Counted from the stretch's first letter, positions 1 through 7,820 are shown. The stretch is 8,071 nt of DNA from Ruminococcus sp. UBA3767 (GCA_002371625.1 DFFV01000096.1:1-8071); one strand, 5' to 3'. Made by a program: numbers and translations. Notes: generated by a model not told the origin, from the sequence alone.

Positions 1-4
1 GGGA

Positions 5-211
5 AAGCCCTCTCTTTCAGGGCTTAGCACGGCACAGCCGTGGTAAACCTCATTCCAAAGCAGTCCACCGGACTGTTTTCGAGCGAACAGCTTGCTGTTC
101 GGTTGTTCACGTCCTTTTCCGTGCGCCTGACGGTAAAAGATTTCGCTGTCTGCGGACAGCGCCAAGGGCTCTGCCCTTGACCCGCCAGCCTTTTTTACGA
201 GAAAAGGCTGG
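5..211. repeat. Cluster of seven short hairpins, no gene
   Basis: This gene-free stretch is packed with short inverted repeats, read directly from the sequence: AAGCCC 5-10 with GGGCTT 20-25; CACGGC 28-33 with GCCGTG 37-42; CAGTCC 61-66 with GGACTG 70-75; CGAACAG 84-90 with CTGTTCG 95-101; CGCTGTC 144-150 with GACAGCG 155-161; CAAGGGC 163-169 with GCCCTTG 173-179; and a 10-bp stem 185-194 with 202-211. Most loops are 3-9 nt. No protein-coding frame is credible here. The spacing is irregular and the hairpins differ in sequence, so it is not a CRISPR array. It could be a REP/BIME-like dispersed repeat, a degraded mobile element, or the body of a structured RNA. The direct neighbour is the 64-bp repeat at 213-276. 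Confidence 0.7.
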
Positions 212-212
212 G

Positions 213-276
213 CGAAAAACCTGTCTTGTCTTTGGCAAGCCCTTATAGGTCGTTCAGACCCACAAACTCTGATTTA
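213..276 (+). repeat. 64-bp dispersed repeat, left copy
   Basis: This segment matches the reverse complement of 8008-8071 without gaps over 64 positions. The first 25 bases (213-237) are identical to the reverse complement of 8047-8071. The remaining 39 match at 25 positions, giving 50/64 overall. Similarity ends at 276, shortly before the ribosome binding site of the next gene. Because the other copy runs into the window edge, the true element may continue leftward through the hairpin cluster. No promoter like the one beside the right copy is visible at the equivalent position here. Confidence 0.8.
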
Positions 277-298
277 GTGAAGGATAAGGGGGAGAAAA

Positions 299-706
299 AT
301 GAAAAGAGAACTTGGGATAGCGAGATGCGGTCTTGCGTGCTGCCTGTGCAGCGAGAACGTAAAATGCAAGGGCTGCGGTGAAGACGGTTTTATGGAGCTT
401 GACTGGTGCAAGGACGCACAATGGTGCGAAAACAGAAAGTGCTGCATCGCCAAGGATATAACGTCTTGTTATGAGTGCGGCGAAAAAGACTGCAAAAAGG
501 GGCTTTTCAAGGACAAGATAAAGGCGGCGGGCTTTACCGAGTTTGCACGCAGATACGGCAAAGAGGCTCTGCTTGACTGCCTTGAGAGAAACGAAAAATC
601 AGGTATCGTCTATCACCGTGAAGGCATCATAGGCGATTACGACGAGTTTGACGACATAGAAAAGCTGATAGAGTTTATTCAAAGCGGCAAAAGACCTACG
701 GCTTGA
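299..706 (+). CDS. Cysteine-rich DUF3795-type protein
   Basis: This gene encodes a 135-residue soluble protein with no signal peptide or membrane segment. Fourteen cysteines are visible, at residues 10, 14, 15, 17, 23, 26, 37, 43, 48, 49, 57, 60, 65 and 94. The N-terminal pattern GLACCLC...CKGC resembles the DUF3795 family, small proteins of unknown function common in Clostridia and methanogens. The clustered CxxC-type pairs suggest binding of zinc or an iron-sulfur cluster, which is an inference. The C-terminal third (about 70-135) is cysteine-poor and probably helical. The start is supported by GGGGGAG at 288-294, four bases before ATG. No good promoter is visible upstream, and the stop codon lies inside the -35 hexamer of the next transcription unit. 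Function is unknown; the family call is from the cysteine pattern. Confidence 0.8.
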   Translation: MKRELGIARCGLACCLCSENVKCKGCGEDGFMELDWCKDAQWCENRKCCIAKDITSCYECGEKDCKKGLFKDKIKAAGFTEFARRYGKEALLDCLERNEKSGIVYHREGIIGDYDEFDDIEKLIEFIQSGKRPTA

Positions 707-731
707 CAACAGGGTGCGAATGTGCTATACT
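703..731 (+). promoter_or_regulatory. Sigma-A promoter for the 793-2653 operon
   Basis: A consensus -35 TTGACA (703-708) and a -10 TATACT (726-731) are separated by 17 bp. A TGC extended -10 element sits at 723-725. Transcription should begin near 738. The stop codon TGA of the upstream gene (704-706) is embedded in the -35 box, so the two units are packed without spare sequence. Confidence 0.85.
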
Positions 732-734
732 GTT

Positions 735-766
735 TAGCGTGATAGCGTGTTAGTACTTTAGTACGA
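735..766 (+). repeat. Four-unit 8-bp degenerate tandem repeat at the start site
   Basis: Directly after the -10 box there are four consecutive 8-base units, TAGCGTGA, TAGCGTGT, TAGTACTT and TAGTACGA. They form two near-identical pairs that share TAG at the start. The predicted transcription start lies in the first unit. The position would suit an operator or an early-transcribed regulatory sequence, but no regulator is identified and this may be chance. Confidence 0.5.
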
Positions 767-792
767 TAAAATAAATAGAGGGGGAAACTGCA

Positions 793-1317
793 ATGGGACT
801 GTTCAGCAGGAAGAAAAAAGAGGAAAAACCCGAAAAGGCGCAGCCGGAAAAGCTAATGCTTGACTCGCCGCTGGGCACTTTTACCTATATCAACAATCCC
901 GGTGCGAACGAGTTCGGATACGAGGGCTATATCCAATGGTACGCAGGCAGCGTTGAGGACGATATAACATCGGCGTATATCGACACGGACTCCCCCGAAA
1001 GCACGCAGGCAGGGCTTTGCTATGCAAGGCTCGAAGCACTTTTTGCGGACAGGGATCGTGTTGAAGCCGAGATGACCGAGCGCATTGCCGACCACTTTCT
1101 GAGTATGCCCGATATGATAGTAAGCGGATATAACAAGCAGATGATAACGGACGATATGGAGCTTTTCTGGCTTGGCGTGTTCCGAAACGGAGATACGCAA
1201 TTTTCGTACGATGCCGCCGGTGTCTATGCAAACGACATCACCGTGACTATACACGCAGACGGCAGCAGAAAGATAGAGTATCGGTATGAATCCGAAATGC
1301 ACGTTGATACGATGTAG
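793..1317 (+). CDS. DUF2262-like protein of unknown function
   Basis: This gene encodes a 174-residue cytoplasmic protein with a lysine/glutamate-rich N-terminus (about residues 6-20). A domain begins near residue 24 with DSPLGTFTY, followed by an aromatic-rich segment ending in GYIQWYAG. The LGTFTY opening, a central helix with ARLEALFADRDRV, and a late ITVTIHADGSRKIEY strand resemble the DUF2262 family, which is found in many bacteria and has no settled function. The family call rests on this pattern and is moderate. The start is supported by GAGGGGG at 778-784, eight bases before ATG. It is the first gene after a consensus promoter and lies 12 bp before the next gene, so it is very likely co-transcribed with the zinc-ribbon protein and hisC. 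Confidence 0.7.
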   Translation: MGLFSRKKKEEKPEKAQPEKLMLDSPLGTFTYINNPGANEFGYEGYIQWYAGSVEDDITSAYIDTDSPESTQAGLCYARLEALFADRDRVEAEMTERIADHFLSMPDMIVSGYNKQMITDDMELFWLGVFRNGDTQFSYDAAGVYANDITVTIHADGSRKIEYRYESEMHVDTM

Positions 1318-1329
1318 GGGGAGATAACA

Positions 1330-1557
1330 ATGCAGTGTCCATACTGCAAAAAGGAAATGAAAGAGGGTATCCTGTCGGGCGATGCAAGGCAGGGCGTTTC
1401 GTGGAAAGAGGGCGACAGGAAAGCGTCGCTTTTTGACAAAATGGGCGGCTCGTGCGCTGTTACTGCCGCAAAGTGCGGACTTTCGGTGTTCACGATACAG
1501 GCGCATTTCTGCCCCGGCTGCAAAAAGATGATAATCGACACAGACGTGGAAAAATAA
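1330..1557 (+). CDS. Small zinc-ribbon-like protein (DUF6487/PF20097 type)
   Basis: This gene encodes a 75-residue protein that starts MQCPYCKKEMKEG and ends with a second knuckle, CPGC, at residues 61-64. The pairs C3/C6 and C61/C64 could together coordinate one zinc ion; C42 and C49 are additional. The N-terminal CPYC...G and the W25 region resemble the small family PF20097 (DUF6487), which is uncharacterised. The start follows a GGGGGAG ribosome binding site that abuts the stop codon of the upstream gene, and the gap is only 12 bp. The hisC gene follows after 22 bp. The role is unknown; possible functions such as nucleic-acid or protein binding are inference only. Confidence 0.75.
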   Translation: MQCPYCKKEMKEGILSGDARQGVSWKEGDRKASLFDKMGGSCAVTAAKCGLSVFTIQAHFCPGCKKMIIDTDVEK

Positions 1558-1579
1558 GCAAAGCAAATGAGGTAATAAA

Positions 1580-2653
1580 ATGAGCGGACAGCTTTGGAGA
1601 AAAAACTTAATAAACATAACGCCATACGTTGCGGGGGAGCAGCCAAAGAGCGATGATATAATCAAGCTCAACGCCAACGAGAACGCCTATCCGCCGTCAC
1701 CGAGGGTGAGGGAGATACTTGACAGCTACAAGCCCGAGGATATGCGCCGCTACCCGAGCGCCGATGCAGGTCCGCTGAGGGAAGCGCTTGCGAAAAGGGC
1801 AGGGCTGAGCGTGGAGAACGTGTTTGTTTCAAACGGCTCGGACGATGTTCTTGCAACGGCATTCAGGGCGTTTTTCAACAGCGATAAGCCGATAGTTTAC
1901 CCTGACATCACCTATTCGTTCTATCCCGTGTGGTGCGAATTGCTGAAGATACCGAGCAGGACAGTTCCCGTGGGAGAGGATTTCCACATAGACGCAAAAA
2001 GCCTTTACGGCGAGGGCAACGGCGGTGTTGTTTTTGCAAACCCCAACGCTCCGACTTCGCTTGCGGAAAGCAGGGAGTTCGTGAGGGATGTGCTTGAGCA
2101 CAACAGGGACTGCATAGTTATCGTTGACCAGACCTACGTTGATTTTGCGGATAAGGGCATAGACTGCCTTGATATGATAAATGAATACGACAATCTGCTG
2201 ATAACGCACACCTTTTCAAAATCACGCTCAATGGCAGGAATGCGCATAGGTGAGGCTTACGGTAATGCCGAGCTGATAAAATATATGCTTGCCGTTAAGG
2301 ATTCCTACAACTCCTACCCGGTAAACAGGCTGTCTATCGAAACGGGCGTTGCAAGCGTGCAGGATGAGGAGTATTTCCAAGATACGCTGAAAAAGATAAT
2401 CAACACAAGGCAAAGCACTGCCGAGGCGCTTAAAGGGCTTGGCTTTGAGGTGCTTGACAGCAGCACGAACTTTTTGTTTGCTGCACACCCGAAATTCGGG
2501 GCAAAGGATATTTTTGAGTACCTGCGTGACAAGGGCATCTATATCAGGTATTTCAACAAGCCAAGGATAGATAATTACTTGCGCATAACTATCGGAACGG
2601 ACGACGAGATGTCGCAGATGATAGCGCAGATAAAGGCATTTATGGGAGCGTGA
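1580..2653 (+). CDS. hisC: Histidinol-phosphate aminotransferase
   Basis: This gene encodes a 357-residue PLP-dependent enzyme of aminotransferase fold type I and of normal HisC length. The family reaction interconverts imidazole-acetol phosphate plus glutamate and histidinol phosphate plus 2-oxoglutarate in histidine synthesis. Visible hallmarks are an N-terminal IKLNANENAYPPSP segment, the SNGSDD cofactor loop (84-89), the NPNAPTS segment (154-160), D183 and Y186 in VDQTYVDF, the Schiff-base lysine K214 in THTFSKSRSMAGMRIG, and R335 in YLRITIGT, which would bind substrate phosphate or carboxylate. The ribosome binding site GAGGT lies just before ATG. It is the third gene of the operon started at 703-731 and is followed by a terminator. 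No other his gene is in view. Specificity for a related substrate such as an aromatic amino acid cannot be excluded. Confidence 0.88.
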   Translation: MSGQLWRKNLINITPYVAGEQPKSDDIIKLNANENAYPPSPRVREILDSYKPEDMRRYPSADAGPLREALAKRAGLSVENVFVSNGSDDVLATAFRAFFNSDKPIVYPDITYSFYPVWCELLKIPSRTVPVGEDFHIDAKSLYGEGNGGVVFANPNAPTSLAESREFVRDVLEHNRDCIVIVDQTYVDFADKGIDCLDMINEYDNLLITHTFSKSRSMAGMRIGEAYGNAELIKYMLAVKDSYNSYPVNRLSIETGVASVQDEEYFQDTLKKIINTRQSTAEALKGLGFEVLDSSTNFLFAAHPKFGAKDIFEYLRDKGIYIRYFNKPRIDNYLRITIGTDDEMSQMIAQIKAFMGA

Positions 2654-2664
2654 CCGAAAACAAC

Positions 2665-2699
2665 AAGAGGTAAGACCAAATGATCTTACCTCTTTTCTT
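2665..2699. terminator. Bidirectional intrinsic terminator
   Basis: An 11-bp perfect stem is formed by AAGAGGTAAGA (2665-2675) and TCTTACCTCTT (2684-2694), with an 8-nt loop. T-rich sequence follows on the plus strand, and on the minus strand a T-rich run follows within about 15 bases. It lies between convergent genes and would end both hisC transcription and the minus-strand alkyltransferase-like gene, whose stop codon (2698-2700) is immediately adjacent. Confidence 0.85.
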
Positions 2700-3003
2700 A
2701 TTTCCAGCCGTATTTTGAAAGATCGACTTTGCCGCCTGTGACCTCAACGCCTTCGGCTTGCAAAAGTGCGATCTGCATATTTTCGCCGCCAAAGGCAAAT
2801 GCTTTTGAGACCTCACCGAACCGGTTGACGACACGAAAGCAGGGGATATGCCCGGGATCGGGGTTAACGTGCAGAGCGTAGCCGACCACTCTTGCCCAGC
2901 GTGGATTTCCCGCCATTGCGGCTACCTGTCCGTAGGTCGCTACCTTGCCCTTGGGTATTCTTTTCACGACCTCGTATATGCGTTCAAAAACGTGTTCTGA
3001 CAT
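2698..3003 (-). CDS. MGMT/alkyltransferase-like protein (ATL) with PCFRV motif
   Basis: This gene encodes a 101-residue protein equal to the C-terminal DNA-binding domain of O6-alkylguanine-DNA alkyltransferases, without the N-terminal domain. Family members find O6-alkylguanine by flipping the base. True MGMTs accept the alkyl group on the cysteine of PCHRV, whereas ATLs lack that cysteine and recruit excision repair. Visible residues are Y24 in VATYGQVA, the helix-turn-helix region with R38 (NPRWARVVGYAL), the active-site region HIPCFRVVNRFGEV with C55, and a later glutamate in LLQAEG. The histidine that normally activates the cysteine is replaced by F56, so catalysis is uncertain. The start chosen is the ATG at 3003, preceded by GAGGAG at 3013-3018. 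A longer frame to 3174 would run through a palindrome and the promoter and is rejected. Confidence 0.85.
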   Translation of the reverse strand: MSEHVFERIYEVVKRIPKGKVATYGQVAAMAGNPRWARVVGYALHVNPDPGHIPCFRVVNRFGEVSKAFAFGGENMQIALLQAEGVEVTGGKVDLSKYGWK

Positions 3004-3012
3004 TTGTTTGAG

Positions 3013-3018
3013 CTCCTC
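3013..3018 (-). promoter_or_regulatory. Ribosome binding site fixing the ATL start
   Basis: GAGGAG on the minus strand lies nine bases before the ATG at 3003. It selects this start over the upstream in-frame ATG at 3174, which has no such site and lies upstream of the predicted promoter. Confidence 0.75.
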
Positions 3019-3103
3019 TTTTTTATTATTGTGGCTGTTTGCCGAGGAAATATACCGCAGAATGATGTGTCTGTTGTGGATACTCTTTTGGGAAGAGCTG
3101 TTT

Positions 3104-3132
3104 CCTATACTCTTTCTGAGCCTTTCAGTCAA
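3104..3132 (-). promoter_or_regulatory. Probable promoter of the ATL gene
   Basis: On the minus strand TTGACT (3127-3132) and TATAGG (3104-3109) are separated by 17 bp. Transcription would start near 3097 and give a leader of roughly 95 nt before the ATG at 3003. The -35 box shares two bases with the large palindrome just upstream. The -10 matches the consensus at four of six positions, so this is a moderate call. Confidence 0.55.
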
Positions 3133-3171
3133 TTTCAGCCATATGGGTCTTGTGCCCATATGGCTGAAATT
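3131..3171. repeat. Perfect 17-bp inverted repeat with 7-nt spacer
   Basis: Arms 3131-3147 and 3155-3171 are exact reverse complements around the spacer TCTTGTG; each arm contains CATATG. No T-tract follows on either strand, so it is not a standard intrinsic terminator. It touches the -35 box of the downstream minus-strand gene. It could be an operator, a dispersed palindromic repeat, or an insulating hairpin after the kinase transcript. Confidence 0.85.
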
Positions 3172-3195
3172 CATTAAAAGTTTTAGGAAAAGGGT

Positions 3196-3232
3196 CTGGG
3201 GAAGAACCCTTTTTCAAAAGGGTTTTCCCCAG
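3196..3232 (-). terminator. Long hairpin after the kinase gene, possible terminator
   Basis: CTGGGGAA (3196-3203) pairs with TTCCCCAG (3225-3232), and inside it AACCCTTTT (3205-3213) pairs with AAAAGGGTT (3216-3224), leaving one bulged G. The hairpin starts nine bases past the kinase stop codon, the place expected for a terminator of the two-component operon. The downstream minus-strand sequence contains only a short interrupted T run, so termination may be weak. It may instead be a dispersed repeat. Confidence 0.55.
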
Positions 3233-3240
3233 CAAATACC

Positions 3241-4659
3241 TTATTCGTCTGTCGGCTTGTTCGGCAGGGTGAAGATAAACTCGGTGTACTCGCCCTTGAC
3301 GCTGCGCACCATTATCTTTCCGCCGTGCAGCTTGATTATCGAGCGCACGATGTTAAGTCCCAGACCGACACCTGTTTTATCAAGTCCTCTTGATTTATCG
3401 GTCTTATAGAATCTGTCGAACACCAGCGGAAGCTCGTCCTCAGAAAGACCCTCGCCGCTGTTTTTTATCGAGATTACCGTCATATCTCCCGAAGGAGTGA
3501 ACTTAAAGCGGATATAACCGCCCTCATCAACGAATTTTATCGCATTTTCGATAAGGTTGTACATTACCTGGTGAACAAGGTCGTTGTCGGCGTAAAGATT
3601 AACTCTGTCAACATCAAGTCCCTGGATATCTATATGCTTTGAATCTATCCTCGGTTCAAATGTCACAAGCGTATCAACTATCGGTTCGAGCACGGAGAAT
3701 GTTGAAAGATTGGGTTTAAGCTCGCCTGCCTCTATCTTTGCAAGGTTGAGCATCGAGCGCACGAGCCTTGCAAGGCGGTGTACCTCGGAGGAGATTATTT
3801 TAAGATAACGTCTTTCCTCGGATTTTGGTATCGTGCCGTCGAGCAGACCGTCAACAAAGCCGCTCATCGAGGTCATAGGTGTTCTCAGCTCGTGTGAAAC
3901 GTTGGCAAGGAAGCTGTTTCTCATGGTATCGTAGTTTTTCAGGCTGGCAGCCATATCGTTGAAAGCGTTGCTCAGCTGCTCATATTCCTCAACATCGTAA
4001 TCGGGTACGGTGACCGAGAAATCGCCGCTTCCTATCTTCTTTGAGACCGCTGCGATCTCCTTGATAGGATCGGTGAACTTCAGCGTAAGGATATACACCA
4101 GGAACATTGCCACGGCAAGCACGCCTATCATGGAAACTATGAATATCTCGGTAATGTTCCACATATAATCTTCCTGCTGTGTTTTAGAGGAATAGGCGAT
4201 CATGTAATAAAGCGGCCCGCTGCTTTTGAAGCTCATGCCCGTGAGGTGCAGCTGCTGCGGGAAAGAGCCTGCGCAGTCGCCGTAAACATAAGTGCAATCC
4301 TCGGAAAAATCCGAAAGTGAGCTTTCATTTATCGCTGATGCACTGTTTTCGCCTGCGGCAGTGTTATAGATGATAAAGCCCGATTTGTTGCACATTATAA
4401 AATCGGCGTTGCTGCTGAGAGAATACTCACGCATTTTTGTGGTCACAGCTTCTTTCCAGCCGGAAGGGTCGCTGTCTATCGCATCCTTTGAAAATGCGAC
4501 AAGAGCCTCGGTGTTTTTGGTCATCAGGCTCTTTTTTTCATCTATGAAATACCTTGAAGAAACAAGCAGTAATACTGCTCCTAAGCATATAAAGCTTATG
4601 AGTATTACTGCTGTGCATAGTGCAAAGTATCTGAATACAATACTTTTTCTCTTATTCAT
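3241..4659 (-). CDS. Membrane sensor histidine kinase
   Basis: This gene encodes 472 residues with the full architecture of a PhoR/ResE-type kinase. A first membrane helix lies near 12-33, an extracytoplasmic sensor region near 34-168 (with a possible disulfide pair, C122 and C129), a second helix near 170-193, a HAMP linker to about 246, and HisKA with the phospho-acceptor H256 in NVSHELRTP. The HATPase domain shows the N box around N368 and N372, a G1 box NSGEG (400-404), the F box FDRFYKTDKSR (414-424) and the G2 box GVGLGL (430-435). G1 begins with Asn instead of the usual Asp, a known tolerated variation. It should autophosphorylate on H256 and pass phosphate to the regulator encoded 21 bp upstream. 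Its ribosome binding site is weak, so translation may be coupled to the regulator gene. The signal is unknown. Confidence 0.92.
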   Translation of the reverse strand: MNKRKSIVFRYFALCTAVILISFICLGAVLLLVSSRYFIDEKKSLMTKNTEALVAFSKDAIDSDPSGWKEAVTTKMREYSLSSNADFIMCNKSGFIIYNTAAGENSASAINESSLSDFSEDCTYVYGDCAGSFPQQLHLTGMSFKSSGPLYYMIAYSSKTQQEDYMWNITEIFIVSMIGVLAVAMFLVYILTLKFTDPIKEIAAVSKKIGSGDFSVTVPDYDVEEYEQLSNAFNDMAASLKNYDTMRNSFLANVSHELRTPMTSMSGFVDGLLDGTIPKSEERRYLKIISSEVHRLARLVRSMLNLAKIEAGELKPNLSTFSVLEPIVDTLVTFEPRIDSKHIDIQGLDVDRVNLYADNDLVHQVMYNLIENAIKFVDEGGYIRFKFTPSGDMTVISIKNSGEGLSEDELPLVFDRFYKTDKSRGLDKTGVGLGLNIVRSIIKLHGGKIMVRSVKGEYTEFIFTLPNKPTDE

Positions 4660-4680
4660 ATCTTTAAGTCTTAGCTGTTA

Positions 4681-5382
4681 TCAATCGTGGTTTTCTGCTA
4701 CCTCAAATTTATATCCTACGCCCCAGACGGTCTTGAGTGCCCACTGGTCAGATACGCCTTCGAGCTTTTCACGCAGTCTTTTAACGTGTACGTCGATGGT
4801 TCTCGAATCGCCGTAATACTCAAAGCCCCATACCTCATCAAGAAGCTGGTCACGGGTATAAACTCTGTTCGGGTTGGAAGCAAGGTGGAAAAGCAGCTCA
4901 AGCTCCTTTGGCGGAGTATCAAGCACCTGACCATTTACTCTCAGCTCATATCTTGTCATATTTACCGACAGCTTGTCATACTTTACTTCCTTTATCTCAG
5001 CCTCGGCAGAGGACTGACCGACACGTCTGTAAACCGCCTTGATACGAGCGATGACCTCCTTGGTATCAAACGGCTTAACGATATAGTCATCTGCGCCCAG
5101 CTCAAGTCCGAGCACCTTGTCAAAGGTCTCTACCTTAGCTGTTATCATTATGATAGGCACATTGGATTTCTTTCTTATCTCACGGCATACCTGCCAGCCG
5201 TCAAGACCCGGGAGCATAATGTCAAGCAGAATGATATCGGGCTTGAGTGCGTTGAATTTTACGACTGCCTCTTCGCCGTCATGCGCAAGGATAACGCCGT
5301 AACCTTCCTTTTCAAGATATAGCCTTAAAAGCTCGCAAATGTTCTTGTCATCGTCAACTACAAGTACTCTTCCCAGTGACAT
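4681..5382 (-). CDS. OmpR/PhoB-family response regulator
   Basis: This gene encodes 233 residues with a receiver domain (about 5-118) and a winged-helix DNA-binding domain (about 132-230). The receiver shows the acidic cluster D10-D12, the phospho-acceptor D54 in ILLDIMLPG, T81 and K103 in IVKPF. The effector domain shows the conserved RTIDVHVKRLREKL recognition helix (194-207) and a terminal VWGVGYKFE hairpin. It is a DNA-binding transcription factor that should be phosphorylated by the kinase encoded directly downstream. An in-frame stop lies just before the ATG, so the start is fixed, and AAAGGA supplies the ribosome binding site. A direct repeat upstream (5518-5536) is a plausible autoregulatory site. 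Resemblance to PhoP/PhoB is family-level, and the regulon cannot be read from this window. Confidence 0.93.
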   Translation of the reverse strand: MSLGRVLVVDDDKNICELLRLYLEKEGYGVILAHDGEEAVVKFNALKPDIILLDIMLPGLDGWQVCREIRKKSNVPIIMITAKVETFDKVLGLELGADDYIVKPFDTKEVIARIKAVYRRVGQSSAEAEIKEVKYDKLSVNMTRYELRVNGQVLDTPPKELELLFHLASNPNRVYTRDQLLDEVWGFEYYGDSRTIDVHVKRLREKLEGVSDQWALKTVWGVGYKFEVAENHD

Positions 5383-5407
5383 CGTTCATCATCCTTTCTG
5401 TTTATTG

Positions 5408-5439
5408 CCGCCTTGAAATGTGAAGATATATTTCGGCGG
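5408..5439 (-). other. Hairpin in the leader of the two-component operon
   Basis: CCGCC (5408-5412) pairs with GGCGG (5435-5439) and GAAAT (5415-5419) pairs with ATTTC (5430-5434), with a two-base bulge. It falls in the predicted leader of about 100 nt between the promoter and the regulator's start codon, about 25 nt before the ATG. It could affect mRNA stability or translation; no riboswitch class is recognised. Confidence 0.45.
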
Positions 5440-5491
5440 AGCTCCCCCTAAATTTGAACAAATACAAATAATAATTTCAATTGATAGTGTT

Positions 5492-5500
5492 ATTATAACA
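5492..5500 (-). promoter_or_regulatory. Extended -10 promoter of the two-component operon
   Basis: On the minus strand TGTTATAAT combines a perfect -10 TATAAT (5492-5497) with the TGn extension. The hexamer at the 17-bp -35 position is a poor match (ATACAA), so this promoter may rely on the extension or on an activator. Transcription should start near 5485. Confidence 0.7.
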
Positions 5501-5517
5501 AATTTACAAATGCATTG

Positions 5518-5536
5518 TATGAACACGATATGAACA
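5518..5536 (-). promoter_or_regulatory. Direct repeat, candidate PhoB/PhoP-type regulator site
   Basis: On the minus strand TGTTCATA occurs twice (5529-5536 and 5518-5525) with an 11-bp period; viewed as hexamers it is TTCATA-N5-TTCATA. OmpR/PhoB regulators typically bind tandem half-sites with 10-11 bp period, and the Bacillus PhoP box is TTHACA-like with about 5-bp gaps. The proximal repeat covers the -35 position of the promoter at 5492-5500. Autoregulation by the adjacent response regulator is the natural inference. Confidence 0.5.
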
Positions 5537-5759
5537 GAATTTTAATTTTCTTGTTTTACCCGTATTTTCGGGCTGTTTCGTGTTTGCCGGCGGCTTACAA
5601 AGTATAAGCGCAAAGCTCCGCCTGCGCTCCCGCAGCAGTGAAAGCGGCGTATCAAGACGGTTTTAGAGCGCTGTGGCGTGATAAAGCATTAAATTCTGTT
5701 GCTGTGCGGCGAGCGATTTGTGCAAAATGCCAAATTTTTTGAAATTGCCCTTAAATGAC
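5537..5759. other. Gene-free divergent intergenic segment
   Basis: No credible coding frame or RNA gene is visible between the two divergent control regions. The segment holds a short hairpin (CCCG 5559-5562 with CGGG 5569-5572) and an AGCGCA/TGCGCT inverted repeat (5607-5612 with 5623-5628). It is more GC-rich in 5580-5660 than the flanking AT-rich promoter regions. No function is assigned. Confidence 0.5.
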
Positions 5760-5787
5760 TTGAAATTTAAAAAAAATGTGCTACAAT
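5760..5787 (+). promoter_or_regulatory. Sigma-A promoter of groES-groEL
   Basis: The -35 is TTGAAA (5760-5765) and the -10 is TACAAT (5782-5787), separated by 16 bp and with a TGC extension directly before the -10. The predicted start, near 5794, lies inside the CIRCE operator that follows. Confidence 0.8.
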
Positions 5788-5791
5788 AGTT

Positions 5792-5818
5792 TTAGCACTC
5801 AAAGAGTAAGAGTGCTAA
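5792..5818 (+). promoter_or_regulatory. CIRCE operator (HrcA site)
   Basis: TTAGCACTC (5792-5800) and GAGTGCTAA (5810-5818) flank nine bases, a perfect match to the CIRCE consensus. CIRCE is bound by the repressor HrcA, which releases it under heat or folding stress when GroEL is titrated. It lies at the transcription start of groES, 39 bp before the ATG. The hrcA gene is not in this window. Confidence 0.97.
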
Positions 5819-5845
5819 AATGAGTTTTCAAATACTATTATATAA

Positions 5846-7793
<1,948 letters not shown>

Positions 7794-7820
7794 TACACTC
7801 CGTGCATAAATAAAACAATT

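Noticed and set aside
5..211. CRISPR array
   Set aside because: The hairpins differ in sequence, are irregularly spaced, and there are no uniform spacers or nearby cas genes.
853..1677. Long open frame on the minus strand opposite the DUF2262-like, zinc-ribbon and hisC genes
   Set aside because: It lies antisense to three genes with good ribosome binding sites, has no ribosome binding site of its own, and gives a cysteine- and histidine-rich translation with no recognisable domain.
3004..3174. N-terminal extension of the ATL protein to an ATG at 3174
   Set aside because: The extension translates the palindrome and the promoter region. A strong ribosome binding site precedes the ATG at 3003, which gives the family's expected N-terminus.
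2945..3409. Plus-strand frame crossing the ATL start, the palindromes and the kinase end
   Set aside because: It is antisense to two real genes and reads through a promoter and two inverted repeats.
4687..5322. Open frame on the plus strand opposite the response regulator
   Set aside because: It is a shadow of the well-conserved receiver and winged-helix gene; the translation shows no family features.
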